A stretch of 50,844 bases of DNA from the NCBI GenBank assembly GCA_024404095.1, contig JAKSQO010000020.1, forward strand, positions 1-50,844. Direction: 5' to 3'. The translations under genes were made by a program, and so were the position numbers. Positions 28,341 through 37,094 of the stretch are shown piece by piece. Numbering within the stretch: the first letter of the stretch is position 1; each line of letters begins with the position of its first letter. Origin of the DNA: Clostridia bacterium. Its GTDB lineage: Bacteria; Bacillota; Clostridia; Oscillospirales; Acutalibacteraceae. The notes beneath the pieces are model-generated. The model saw nothing but the letters and a program-made list of their open reading frames with translations. It searched no databases and had not been told where the DNA came from.

Positions 28341-30296
28341 TTAACTGTACTCGGGGTCAACGATTTTCGGGTTAATTGACTGAACCGCACGGAACAGCTT
28401 ATAAAATCCGCCGAACGCTGTCAGCACTTTGGTTGCAGCTTCCCATATCTTGCCTAAGTTATTAAGCTCCTTTGTGCCGAACTCGTCAACCTCGTAGAAC
28501 TTCCAGTCATCGGGCTTTGCGTATCTTATAAGTCCGCAGTCGAGGTAATCGCCCCACTCCTGACCCTCGCTGAGCCTTTTTGTTCCGCTTGCAACAACGT
28601 CTGCGTAAAGCTTTTCGAGCTCGTCAAAACGCTTCGGGTTAATCAGACTGAATTCACCTCTGTTGCCCGATGCTTTCCAGTATCTCCATGAAATCTCGGA
28701 GCGTTCAATATTCTTGAGCTGAGTGTCATTCTGCGCAAAGTGCTTTGCCGACTCCCAGTATTTATCAATCTGAGCAATCTGATAAGCCTTGAGATGCAGA
28801 TTATCCTTTGAATCCTGATAAATTTTCAGATGACCCGACTTATCGCCTGCGTTCTCGGTACAGATATCAAGTATATTGCGTATATATTTGCCGCCCTTGC
28901 CGTAATAGGCTTCAAGGAAACCGTCAATCTCCTTGTCGAGGTCACAGTAGGGATTCTGCATGCATTTTGAGAGCATATATGCTCTCAGCTCGCCAAATTC
29001 GGTGTCACACTCTTCAATATAGTAATTGCCCTCTTCGTAAACGCCCTTGACATTGTGCTCATAGAAAATCTGAATATTCTTCTGAATTACTCCGAAATCG
29101 GGGAAAAGACAGCAGGTATGGGCATAGTTTGTTGTGTAGTCCCATACATAGATTCTGTTGCAGATTTTGGACCAATCATCGAGGTCCTTCATAAGCTCAA
29201 CATTCTCCTTACACTTCGGGTCATCAAGAGCGTGAGAGAAACAGCACTCAATTGTGCAGAGACGTACAATCATATTGTCGCGCGGAGCAATACCTTTCGG
29301 TGCTTTGCGTGTATACTGATATGCGAATGTGTCGATTCCTACATTGTCATATCCTGCATTTTTAACCGCATCGGCAACCTGATTGACAAAGTTAATCATC
29401 GTTGCCGACTGCACACCGCCGTGAGCCTTTTCAAAAGCCTTGCAGTTTTCGCACTCGCAGTAGTTATAATTATCCGCCTGTGTGAGCGAAACAATCTGAA
29501 GTGATGCACTCGGATCGTGCTCAGCCTTAAGCAGGTCAAGCACCTCGCTCTTTACAACCTCAAGAGTATCGGGGTTTGTAAGGCAAAGCTGGTCCTTTAT
29601 TCTCTCACCGTTACGGAATGCGAAATACTCGGGATGTGAGTCGAAATACTTATCAGCGTTGCAGAATGTGCTTGTAAAAGTGTGGCAAAGACCGCCGAGA
29701 TAATTTACAGTACCGCCCATATATGCAGGCATTCTGCGGTACGCACCGCCTGTAAGTCCGTTGGCAACTGAGTAATTCCAGTCACGCGGACTTCTCCAGT
29801 CAGTCTCGGTATATTCAAAGAAAGGAGCGTAAACGATATTTGTATCGGCAGGCACGCTGACACAATCAGTCTTCGGAAGAACTGTCAGCTTTGAGGTATA
29901 AACCTTGTAGCCGCAGAACTCCTCAAGGAAACGGTTAACACCGTAAAGTGTTCCGCGGACGCCTGTTCCGTTGATATAAACCTTGTTGCCGTCAGCCTTT
30001 ATCACATAGCCGTTATCCTTAATATCAGCCATACCGTCATAGTCGATATCTATCGCAATAAACTTTTCTGCCGCTGTTTTTGAGTGAGGCAGATAATAAC
30101 CGAGGACATCGTGCAGTTTGCCCTGAAGCGTGTCAATCGCATAGCTCTCCTGCTGAGAGTATGTCTCGGGAATAAGAATTGTCCACGAACTGTCAATTAT
30201 TATTTCATCTGATTCACCGTCAGCCGCAAATACACATTGCACCGTTGCAAAAATCATACAAAGTGCAAGCAGGATTGAAAGAATCTTTTTCATCAA
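28341..30296 (-). CDS. secreted DUF4838 protein, paralog of the 26383 gene (651 aa)
   Basis: A signal peptide (core ILSILLALCMIFATV) precedes the same domain order as the neighbour. It shares blocks such as KAFEKAHGGVQSATMINF, IDTFAYQYTRKAP, VRLCTIECCFSHALDD and VYEEGNYY with it. The N- and C-terminal thirds differ more, so binding of a different glycan is likely. A GGAG site precedes the ATG. It is convergent with its paralog, so the pair arose by inverted duplication or by rearrangement after duplication. Its own promoter must lie in 30300-30380. The enzymatic activity is not known. Confidence 0.8.
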   Translation of the reverse strand: MMKKILSILLALCMIFATVQCVFAADGESDEIIIDSSWTILIPETYSQQESYAIDTLQGKLHDVLGYYLPHSKTAAEKFIAIDIDYDGMADIKDNGYVIKADGNKVYINGTGVRGTLYGVNRFLEEFCGYKVYTSKLTVLPKTDCVSVPADTNIVYAPFFEYTETDWRSPRDWNYSVANGLTGGAYRRMPAYMGGTVNYLGGLCHTFTSTFCNADKYFDSHPEYFAFRNGERIKDQLCLTNPDTLEVVKSEVLDLLKAEHDPSASLQIVSLTQADNYNYCECENCKAFEKAHGGVQSATMINFVNQVADAVKNAGYDNVGIDTFAYQYTRKAPKGIAPRDNMIVRLCTIECCFSHALDDPKCKENVELMKDLDDWSKICNRIYVWDYTTNYAHTCCLFPDFGVIQKNIQIFYEHNVKGVYEEGNYYIEECDTEFGELRAYMLSKCMQNPYCDLDKEIDGFLEAYYGKGGKYIRNILDICTENAGDKSGHLKIYQDSKDNLHLKAYQIAQIDKYWESAKHFAQNDTQLKNIERSEISWRYWKASGNRGEFSLINPKRFDELEKLYADVVASGTKRLSEGQEWGDYLDCGLIRYAKPDDWKFYEVDEFGTKELNNLGKIWEAATKVLTAFGGFYKLFRAVQSINPKIVDPEYS

Positions 30297-30388
30297 ATCA
30301 GCTCCTTATTTTTCTGATGTGATAATTCTACCATATATTTTTTTCTCTTTCAATTAAAATGGTTTACAAAGATAGACGGGTATATTTG

Positions 30389-30417
30389 TTGATATTTTTT
30401 CCGTATTCTGTTATAAT
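30389..30417 (+). promoter_or_regulatory. sigma-A promoter of the diaminopropionate ammonia-lyase gene
   Basis: TTGATA (30389-30394) and TATAAT (30412-30417) are 17 bp apart and lie 33 bp before the ATG at 30451. Confidence 0.7.
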
Positions 30418-30450
30418 TCAGAAAAAACTTTACAAAAAGCAGGTTTGTAT

Positions 30451-31641
30451 ATGAGTAATAATTTTTATAACGTACATTTTGAACGAAAAACGGGTAACGG
30501 GCTTAGCTCCGTCAAAAGATACGGCTATGAAAACGCAAAAAAAGTCAACGCCTTTCACAGAAGCTTTCCCGAATACAGCGTCACTCCCCTGCGTGAGCTG
30601 AAAAATCTTGCCGCTTATCTCGGTGTTAAAAGCATCTATGTCAAGGATGAGAGCTACCGCTTCGGTCTGAACGCATTCAAGGTTCTCGGCGGCAGCTATG
30701 CAATCGGCAGCTACATTGCCGAAAAGCTCGGCATGGATATCAGCGAGCTTCCGTATGAAAAAATGACAAGCGCGGAAATAAAAGCAAAGCTCGGTGAAAC
30801 AACCTTTGTCACCGCAACAGACGGCAACCACGGACGAGGTGTTGCGTGGACGGCAAACCGTCTCGGTCAGAAGAGCGTTGTTTTCATGCCGAAAGGAACA
30901 GCTCCCGAAAGACTGGAAAACATTAAAAAGCTCGGCTCTGACGCAAGCATTACAGACCTTGTTTACGATGATGATGTGCGTCTTGCGAAGGAATGCTCCG
31001 AAAAATACGGCTGGGTTGTTGTTCAGGACACCTCGTGGGACGGATACGAGGATGTGCCTGCTCACATTATGGAGGGCTACATCACAATCGGCTATGAGAT
31101 TATCAATCAGCTTGACGGTGTTAAGCCGACACATATTTTCCTGCAGGCAGGTGTAGGCTCTATGGCAGGCGCAATATGCGGTTTTTTTGCCGATTATTAC
31201 GGAGATGAAAGCCGACCCGTGATTACAGTAGTTGAGCCGAATGCCGCCGACTGCATTTTCCGTACTGCTCAGGCGAATGACGGAAAACTCCACTTCACAC
31301 AGGGCGATATGAATTCAATGATGGCAGGACTTTGCTGCGGTGAGCCGTGCAAGCTCGCATGGGATGTGCTCAAAGACCACGCAGACAACTTCGTTGCAAT
31401 GCCTGAATATCCTGCGGCAACAGGTATGCGCACCCTCGGCAGACCTCTCGGCGACGATGCAAAAATTATTTCGGGTGAAAGCGGAGCGTCAACAACAGGA
31501 CTTGTGGTTGAACTGATGAAAGACAGCTCGCTTGAAAGAATCAGAAAAGAAATCGGACTTGATGAAAATTCGGTTGTGCTTTGTATCTCAACCGAGGGCG
31601 ACACCGATAAAGAGAATTACAAAAAAATACTTTCAGAATAA
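30451..31641 (+). CDS. dpaL: diaminopropionate ammonia-lyase (396 aa)
   Basis: This PLP enzyme of the fold-type II group has the DpaL signature YVKDESYRFGLNAFKVLGGS, whose Lys binds the cofactor. ATDGNHGRGVAWTA and the glycine-rich LQAGVGSMAGAI hold the phosphate. It converts 2,3-diaminopropionate to pyruvate and ammonia, allowing use of this amino acid and related toxic residues as nitrogen or carbon source. The length matches E. coli YgeX. ATG at 30451 is preferred over a TTG six bases upstream. It stands alone between its own promoter and a terminator. No yge-type neighbours are present. Confidence 0.9.
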   Translation: MSNNFYNVHFERKTGNGLSSVKRYGYENAKKVNAFHRSFPEYSVTPLRELKNLAAYLGVKSIYVKDESYRFGLNAFKVLGGSYAIGSYIAEKLGMDISELPYEKMTSAEIKAKLGETTFVTATDGNHGRGVAWTANRLGQKSVVFMPKGTAPERLENIKKLGSDASITDLVYDDDVRLAKECSEKYGWVVVQDTSWDGYEDVPAHIMEGYITIGYEIINQLDGVKPTHIFLQAGVGSMAGAICGFFADYYGDESRPVITVVEPNAADCIFRTAQANDGKLHFTQGDMNSMMAGLCCGEPCKLAWDVLKDHADNFVAMPEYPAATGMRTLGRPLGDDAKIISGESGASTTGLVVELMKDSSLERIRKEIGLDENSVVLCISTEGDTDKENYKKILSE

Positions 31642-31646
31642 AACGA

Positions 31647-31684
31647 AAACTCTGCATCGCATTGAGCTTTGCAGAGTTTATTTT
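31647..31684. terminator. terminator between dpaL and the cupin gene
   Basis: AAACTCTGCA (31647-31656) pairs perfectly with TGCAGAGTTT (31670-31679), followed by ATTTTTT. It ends dpaL and could also end the converging cupin transcript. Confidence 0.8.
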
Positions 31685-32026
31685 TTACAGAGTAATGTAT
31701 TCGGAATTTTCTTTCACCGTATCGCTGTTTTCGGCAATCAGCACCGAAGCCTCTTCATCACATTCAATGCTGTGCCATGTGCCTGCGGTTACGTTGTAAA
31801 GCTTGCACGGCTCCATTTCAACAGGCTCTCTGTTCTTGCCGATATAGAGCGTAGCCTTGCCCTTGAGAAGGACAAAAACCTCGTCTGTTTCAAGATGACG
31901 TTCTATGTATGTGTTGTGGGTGTACTCCTCATCCTGAGTGAGGAATGCGACACACCATGTTTTGAAAACGTGTGTGCGATCATATCCTCTGCCGTTGAAT
32001 TCTTTTATTTCAAGTCCGTCTGCCAT
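31685..32026 (-). CDS. cupin-domain protein (113 aa)
   Basis: This single small beta-barrel has the cupin motifs HLETDEVFVLLKGKATLYI and LYNVTAGTWHSIE; a His (THN) and the Glu of TDEVF could bind metal. Similar stand-alone cupins act as isomerases, dioxygenases or sugar-binding proteins, so no reaction can be named. AAGGAGG precedes the ATG. It lies 16 bp downstream of a beta-lactamase-fold gene in the same direction and is probably its operon partner. Confidence 0.75.
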   Translation of the reverse strand: MADGLEIKEFNGRGYDRTHVFKTWCVAFLTQDEEYTHNTYIERHLETDEVFVLLKGKATLYIGKNREPVEMEPCKLYNVTAGTWHSIECDEEASVLIAENSDTVKENSEYITL

Positions 32027-32042
32027 TTTGTTTTCCTCCTTG

Positions 32043-33512
32043 TTATTTTATAACAGCATTAACCGTTCCGTTATATTCGCCGAGGAAATTCTCGGCATCG
32101 CCAATCATTTTTATTCTGCCGTGTCCGTCCCTGTACGCAAAACTGATATAGAGAGTGCCGATATAAACATCAATAATCTGAACAAGAATTCTCAGCTGAT
32201 TTTCAGTTCCCCACGCGCCTGAAGCCGCACAGTCATAGGTGTGACCCTCACAGCTCTGACCGCCGACAATATCCGAATATCCCGTCTGTGGAAACGGCTG
32301 AAAAATATTCTCACATCTGCCGAACCGAAGCACTTTTTCGCCCTGTTCATTCTTATATCGGAATTCACATTCATCACCGAAGCTAAACGAAAACTCGGTA
32401 ATGCCGAGCCTGTTATCCTCGGCAATAAAAACTTTGCCATTTATTTCTTTTTCAAGCTCAGCGGATTTTTCTCCGTATGCCGTAACAAGCTTAAGATTTT
32501 TTATGTAGCTTTCAAGCTCGTTGTATGCCGTCTCATCCTCTTCCGTACTGTCGCTGACAGTATCAATAATTTCAGAAAATGCATATGAAATCAGAAGCTC
32601 TCTCGATGACGGTGTGCGATAATTGCCCGAAGTACAGGTAAAAGTGATATCAGTATCGGGGTCATAAAACGTAAGCTGATCGTGCATTCCGTTAAAGCCG
32701 AATGAATTGCCGTAAAATCGCCATAGCTGACTTGCATATCCGCAGTTATCAAATGAGCGGTATCCGTTAGTCATACAATCGGATGCATCCGCAAGAGCTT
32801 CACGGATTATGTTTTCGGGAATTATCTGCTTCCCGTTCCACCTGCCGTAACAGCCGACAAGCCGACCGAAGGACAGCATATCGAGCGGAGTACAGATCAG
32901 AGCTGAGTCTGCCCAAGAATGACCTCCCGGACATTTAAGGCAATATGCCGACTTTGAAAAGCCGATTTCGTCAAGACACTTTTCACGCAAATAATCAAGA
33001 AACGGTTTCCCGCTCAATCTCTCCACAAGTGCACCGAGAACAAACGAGCCCATAGAGTCATAGCGATACTGTGTACCCGGATAAACCGCAGGCTTCTGAG
33101 AAAAATAGAGCTTTACACGGTCATCCGTTCCGCTTCTGAACCAGTTGATATCGTACTCATCAAAGCAGGTGCGCATCATCAGCATATTGCGGACAGTCAG
33201 CTTTTCAAGATACGGATGTACTGTTTCGGGCAACTTATCGGGAAAATAAGAAATTATCTTATCATCAAGCGACAATCGCCCCTCCTCGGCAAGCAATCTG
33301 ACAGCAATTCCGACATAGCTCTTTGTCTGCGAGTACATTCTGTGCTTCACCGAGCTGTCAAACGGCTTCCAGTAAGCCTCACAGATAAGCTTATCGCCCC
33401 TTGCAATGAGCACCGAATGTGAAGCGAGTCCGTGTGAATCAATCATTTTCAGATATTTAAGAATCTGACGGGACGAAACTCCCGCACTTTCGGGTGTAGC
33501 TCTAACAAACAT
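32043..33512 (-). CDS. beta-lactamase-fold serine hydrolase (489 aa)
   Basis: The protein belongs to the beta-lactamase/penicillin-binding esterase family (class C-like). The SxxK nucleophile is in MYSQTKSYVG, the YxN-type position in YRYDSMGSFVLG, and FNGMHDQLTFYDPD lies near the third motif. Residues after about 330 form a beta-rich tail domain. No signal peptide is seen, so it is probably cytoplasmic, acting as an esterase or peptidase of unknown substrate rather than in antibiotic resistance. GAGGTG precedes the ATG. The cupin gene follows and an FAD oxidoreductase gene precedes it by 50 nt. A second, distant family member lies at 38839. Confidence 0.8.
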   Translation of the reverse strand: MFVRATPESAGVSSRQILKYLKMIDSHGLASHSVLIARGDKLICEAYWKPFDSSVKHRMYSQTKSYVGIAVRLLAEEGRLSLDDKIISYFPDKLPETVHPYLEKLTVRNMLMMRTCFDEYDINWFRSGTDDRVKLYFSQKPAVYPGTQYRYDSMGSFVLGALVERLSGKPFLDYLREKCLDEIGFSKSAYCLKCPGGHSWADSALICTPLDMLSFGRLVGCYGRWNGKQIIPENIIREALADASDCMTNGYRSFDNCGYASQLWRFYGNSFGFNGMHDQLTFYDPDTDITFTCTSGNYRTPSSRELLISYAFSEIIDTVSDSTEEDETAYNELESYIKNLKLVTAYGEKSAELEKEINGKVFIAEDNRLGITEFSFSFGDECEFRYKNEQGEKVLRFGRCENIFQPFPQTGYSDIVGGQSCEGHTYDCAASGAWGTENQLRILVQIIDVYIGTLYISFAYRDGHGRIKMIGDAENFLGEYNGTVNAVIK

Positions 33513-33562
33513 TTTTTTTACACCTCATTTATCAGAAATCAAAAATCTTTGACAGCTTTGAA

Positions 33563-34885
33563 TTATTTGAAAATATTGTTATATTTCTTCGCCCACGAAG
33601 CAACAGCGTCCCTGCTGTATGATTTGGGCATTGTCATACACAGCGTACCGACAGCACCAATCTGAGCACCGCACTTAAGAGCCTTCTTTGTCAGCTCCTT
33701 ATCTGCGGCAACAGCTTTTACCTTTGTGATAAGATCATTGGTGTCAAACTTCAGCATATCGCCGATATCGCCGAACTCTGCGCTGATATTGATATCGTCC
33801 TCGGTGATTGCACCCGACTCAAAGAAAGCGTCGATAACCTTCGGTTCAAGTCCGACAAGAAGATTCTTTGCAGCGGCAATCGGTGCAAGTCCGCCGCCGA
33901 CCTCCTTGTAATAATTGACCTGATACTTCCAGAGTGTATAGCGGTCAAACTCATCGTTAATATCGTCCATAATCGCCTCGGCAAGAATTTTGCCTGCCTT
34001 GAAGCAGTTTGCCATACCGCTTCCGATAAGCGGAACTGTCATACAGGCAGCATCTCCGATAACCGCATATCCGTCCCACACCATAACTGAAAGGGGCTGA
34101 CGAATCGGGATCTGCACAAACTGACCGCCACGCACAACCTCAGTGCCAAGTCTGGGGTTTGTCTTGCGAAGCTCGGTAAGTGTTTTCTCAACCTCATCCA
34201 TTCCGAACGGCTCAAAGCGTCCGATAAGGACGTCGGTATACTCATCCTCGCTTGCAACCCAGTTAATTCCTTTTTTATTATTGAAGAAGAGAATTAGCTT
34301 GAACTTATCATCTGTCGGCTCATCACTCGCTTTGTTGTAAAACGCACGGTAAACATAAATTCTGTCTGTTGCGGAAACATCCTTGTCAACAGGAACGCAG
34401 GCAGGCAGATTTTTTCTGACGGGAGAATCAATACCGCAGGAATCAATTACAAGATCGGCATAAAAATCACCCTTTTCGGTTTTGATACCCGCAACTCGGT
34501 TACCGAGCATAACAGGGCCAAGCACCGCACAGTCATAGACTATCCTGACTCCGCAGTCAGCCGCATAGGAAATCAGATGAGCGTAGATATCCTTTCGCTC
34601 CATTTTGATTTCTTTCTCGTTGTCGGGAATGTGCTGTTTAAGACGTACACCGAGTGACGGACTGTAAAATACCATATCCTCTTTAAGCTCGTACTTATCG
34701 CTCTCAGGCATAGGAATACCTGCGTAATTCAGCGATTTCGGCGCAAAGATATCCGTCCAGTCATGTCCGAGTGTTCCCTCGCTTTTCTTCTCGTATACAG
34801 TAACGTCATAGCCGTGCTTTGCAAGTATTGCCGCCGTAACTATTCCGCCGTGTCCGAGACCTGCAACAATAATTTTATTACCCAT
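33563..34885 (-). CDS. FAD-dependent oxidoreductase, geranylgeranyl-reductase-like (440 aa)
   Basis: The start IIVAGLGHGGIVTAAILAKH is a Rossmann dinucleotide-binding motif (GxGxxG) followed by YDVTVYEKKSE, the Glu that binds ribose. DLVIDSCGIDSPVRKN and YAVIGDAACMTVPLIGSGMA are the second FAD motifs of the geranylgeranyl reductase/halogenase-like group of flavoproteins. Substrate and electron donor are unknown; reduction of an isoprenoid or fatty chain is a fair guess. No membrane segments are evident. GGAG precedes the ATG. It has no obvious partner in its neighbourhood, though two acyl-CoA synthetases lie within 10 kb. Confidence 0.75.
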   Translation of the reverse strand: MGNKIIVAGLGHGGIVTAAILAKHGYDVTVYEKKSEGTLGHDWTDIFAPKSLNYAGIPMPESDKYELKEDMVFYSPSLGVRLKQHIPDNEKEIKMERKDIYAHLISYAADCGVRIVYDCAVLGPVMLGNRVAGIKTEKGDFYADLVIDSCGIDSPVRKNLPACVPVDKDVSATDRIYVYRAFYNKASDEPTDDKFKLILFFNNKKGINWVASEDEYTDVLIGRFEPFGMDEVEKTLTELRKTNPRLGTEVVRGGQFVQIPIRQPLSVMVWDGYAVIGDAACMTVPLIGSGMANCFKAGKILAEAIMDDINDEFDRYTLWKYQVNYYKEVGGGLAPIAAAKNLLVGLEPKVIDAFFESGAITEDDINISAEFGDIGDMLKFDTNDLITKVKAVAADKELTKKALKCGAQIGAVGTLCMTMPKSYSRDAVASWAKKYNNIFK

Positions 34886-35007
34886 AACACTTCTCCTCTC
34901 CGTATTTCTTCTGTTAAATTATACCATATAATACAGATTATTCAACAATATTATACACATCAGACTTTATATATTACGTTATTTTTTACTGATTGACTTA
35001 TATTGTA

Positions 35008-35036
35008 TTGAAAAAAACGCACAGATAGAATATAAT
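35008..35036 (+). promoter_or_regulatory. sigma-A promoter of the GH43/sialidase-like gene
   Basis: TTGAAA (35008-35013) and TATAAT (35031-35036) are 17 bp apart, and GGAG lies before the ATG at 35064. Confidence 0.7.
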
Positions 35037-35063
35037 TATTACAATCTGAAAAGGAGAATTTCA

Positions 35064-37052
35064 ATGAAGATTTCAATAAACAATCCTCTCTGCTCCGAGT
35101 GGCACGCCGACCCCGAGGCAAGAGAGTACAACGGTAAATATTACATATACGTCACACGCTCCGCTCCGTTTGACGAACAGCTCAATCAGGATGTTTTCGT
35201 TTCAGAAGACCTGTGCAAATGGGAAAAGAAAGAATCTATCATTGATATGAGCGGATTCCCGTGGGTTAAACGAGCCGTATGGGCGCCGACTATTATCGAA
35301 AAGAACGGCAAATACTACTACATTTTCGCTTCAAACGATATTCATCAGGACAACGAGGGTGGCGGACTTGAAATTGCTGTCTCCGACTCACCCGAGGGAC
35401 CGTTCAAGGGTTATCTTGACCGCTCGCTCATTGGTGAAATTATCAACGGTGCTCAGCCGATAGACGCTCACCTGTTTAAGGATGATGACGGTACTGTCTA
35501 CCTTTACTACGGCGGTTGGGATCATTGCAACGTGTGCATCATGAACGACGATATGACAGGCTTTGTCCCCTTCTCTGACGGTGAAATCTATAAAGAAATC
35601 ACACCCGACGGATATAAAGAGGGTCCCTGTATGATGAAGCGTAACGGCAAGTATTATTTTATGTGGTCAAGCGGCGGCTGGACAAACGGCACATACTGCG
35701 TTAATTATGCGATTTCCGATAATCCGCTCGGACCCTTTGAACGTGAAAGCACAATTCTTTCCGCTCAGGAGCCGATTGCCGAGGGACCGGGTCATAACGG
35801 ATTTCTTCAGCTTTCTGACGGCAGCTGCCTTATGGTTTATCACAGGAGAAGATTCGATAACAAAAATGCTCACGCACGTTTTCTCTGCATTGATAAAATG
35901 GAGTTTGACGGTGAAAAAATAAAGCCTGTTATTATGACAGGAACCCGAAGTGATTATATAAATTCACCGATTTTCAATATAAAAACAATAGCCGAGCTTG
36001 CACCCGGTGAAAACAATCCCCGAAACAGTGAGGGCGATTTCGCCGTTCTGAATGACGGTTCAATCCTCTTTGCATACAGCCGCTACACAGGCTGTTCTTC
36101 CGAGGATGAAGCTCCGTGCGATATTGCAGGAATGATTTCACACGACGGCGGAAAGACTTTTGAGCATCTTCCCCGCCTTCTTGTCACCGCCAAAGAACAT
36201 AACACAAGCAACATTATGAGCGTTTCGTTCTGCCGACTTAACAACGGTACGCTCTGTCTTTTCTACCTTGCAAAATTCGGCGCAAGTTCAGCATATTATA
36301 TGCGCAGAGCTCTTGAAAACGAAACAGAATTCGGTGAAGCTGAGCTTTGCATTGAACAGAGTGAAAGCATCTACTACGTCATCAACAACTGCCGTGTCCG
36401 CAAGCTCCCTGACGGACGTTTGCTTGTGCCTGCCGCATGTCACAGAATCAGAGAACGCAGCAACAACGAGCGGGCAGGAGAATATTTCGCAACCTCTCAG
36501 ATTTTCGGAAGCGATGCGAACGCAGAAAACTGGCACGCCGTTTCCGATGTTATTGAAATGCCAAACCCGGGTCATTCAGAGACAGGCCTGCAGGAGCCGG
36601 GACTCTCACTTCTTCCCGACGGTCGGCTTTACGGATATTTCCGCACAGACAGAGCCTTTCAGTTTGAAAGCTTTTCGGCGGACGAGGGCAAAACATGGTC
36701 TGCACCCATTCCGTCTGTTTTCACCGCCCCCGAATCACCAATGCTGATTGTACGCAATCCATACAACGGAATTTACTATTCCGTCTGGAATCCCGTTCCG
36801 CTTTATAACGGCAGAATCAAAGAAGAAACATGGTGCCACGCAGGACGTTTTCCATTTGTTATAGCTCAGAGCAGCAACGGCATTGATTTTTCGGAATACA
36901 CCGCCGTGGAAAGCATTCCCGACCACGGCTATTGCTACCCCGCAATTCTGTTTCTCAATGAAAAAGAAATGCTGATGTCCTACTGCTGCGGCGGAAAGGA
37001 AGACGGAAAATGCTTGTCGAGGACAAGGATAAGCAGAATTACATTTGAATAA
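35064..37052 (+). CDS. two-domain glycosidase: GH43-like plus sialidase-like beta-propeller (662 aa)
   Basis: Residues 1 to about 300 are a five-bladed GH43-type domain: WHADPEAREYNGKYYIY, the conserved Asp in WHADPE, AVWAPTIIEKNGKYYYIF and PIDAHLFKDDDGTVYLYYGG, then EGPGHNGF. Residues about 315-662 form a sialidase-like six-bladed propeller with Asp-box-like repeats such as SHDGGKTFEHLP and SADEGKTWSAPIP. GH43 enzymes release arabinose or xylose; sialidase-fold partners cleave sialic acids or other sugars. There is no signal peptide, so it probably acts on imported oligosaccharides. The combination in one chain is unusual. It is a single-gene unit between its own promoter and a bidirectional terminator. 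Confidence 0.75.
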   Translation: MKISINNPLCSEWHADPEAREYNGKYYIYVTRSAPFDEQLNQDVFVSEDLCKWEKKESIIDMSGFPWVKRAVWAPTIIEKNGKYYYIFASNDIHQDNEGGGLEIAVSDSPEGPFKGYLDRSLIGEIINGAQPIDAHLFKDDDGTVYLYYGGWDHCNVCIMNDDMTGFVPFSDGEIYKEITPDGYKEGPCMMKRNGKYYFMWSSGGWTNGTYCVNYAISDNPLGPFERESTILSAQEPIAEGPGHNGFLQLSDGSCLMVYHRRRFDNKNAHARFLCIDKMEFDGEKIKPVIMTGTRSDYINSPIFNIKTIAELAPGENNPRNSEGDFAVLNDGSILFAYSRYTGCSSEDEAPCDIAGMISHDGGKTFEHLPRLLVTAKEHNTSNIMSVSFCRLNNGTLCLFYLAKFGASSAYYMRRALENETEFGEAELCIEQSESIYYVINNCRVRKLPDGRLLVPAACHRIRERSNNERAGEYFATSQIFGSDANAENWHAVSDVIEMPNPGHSETGLQEPGLSLLPDGRLYGYFRTDRAFQFESFSADEGKTWSAPIPSVFTAPESPMLIVRNPYNGIYYSVWNPVPLYNGRIKEETWCHAGRFPFVIAQSSNGIDFSEYTAVESIPDHGYCYPAILFLNEKEMLMSYCCGGKEDGKCLSRTRISRITFE

Positions 37053-37060
37053 AAATATTG

Positions 37061-37094
37061 CCGATGGTCAGAAAACTCTAACCATCGGCTGTTT
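37061..37094. terminator. bidirectional terminator after the glycosidase gene
   Basis: GCCGATGGT (37061-37069) pairs perfectly with ACCATCGGC (37082-37090), with A-rich sequence before and TGTTTTTAT after. It ends both converging genes. Confidence 0.85.

Noticed and set aside
30430..31293. 287-codon minus-strand frame opposite dpaL
   Set aside because: It is antisense to a strongly supported PLP enzyme and has no ribosome site; it is open because of codon bias.
32043..33512. Beta-lactam resistance gene
   Set aside because: The fold matches, but length, extra C-terminal domain and lack of a signal peptide point to a cytoplasmic esterase or peptidase.
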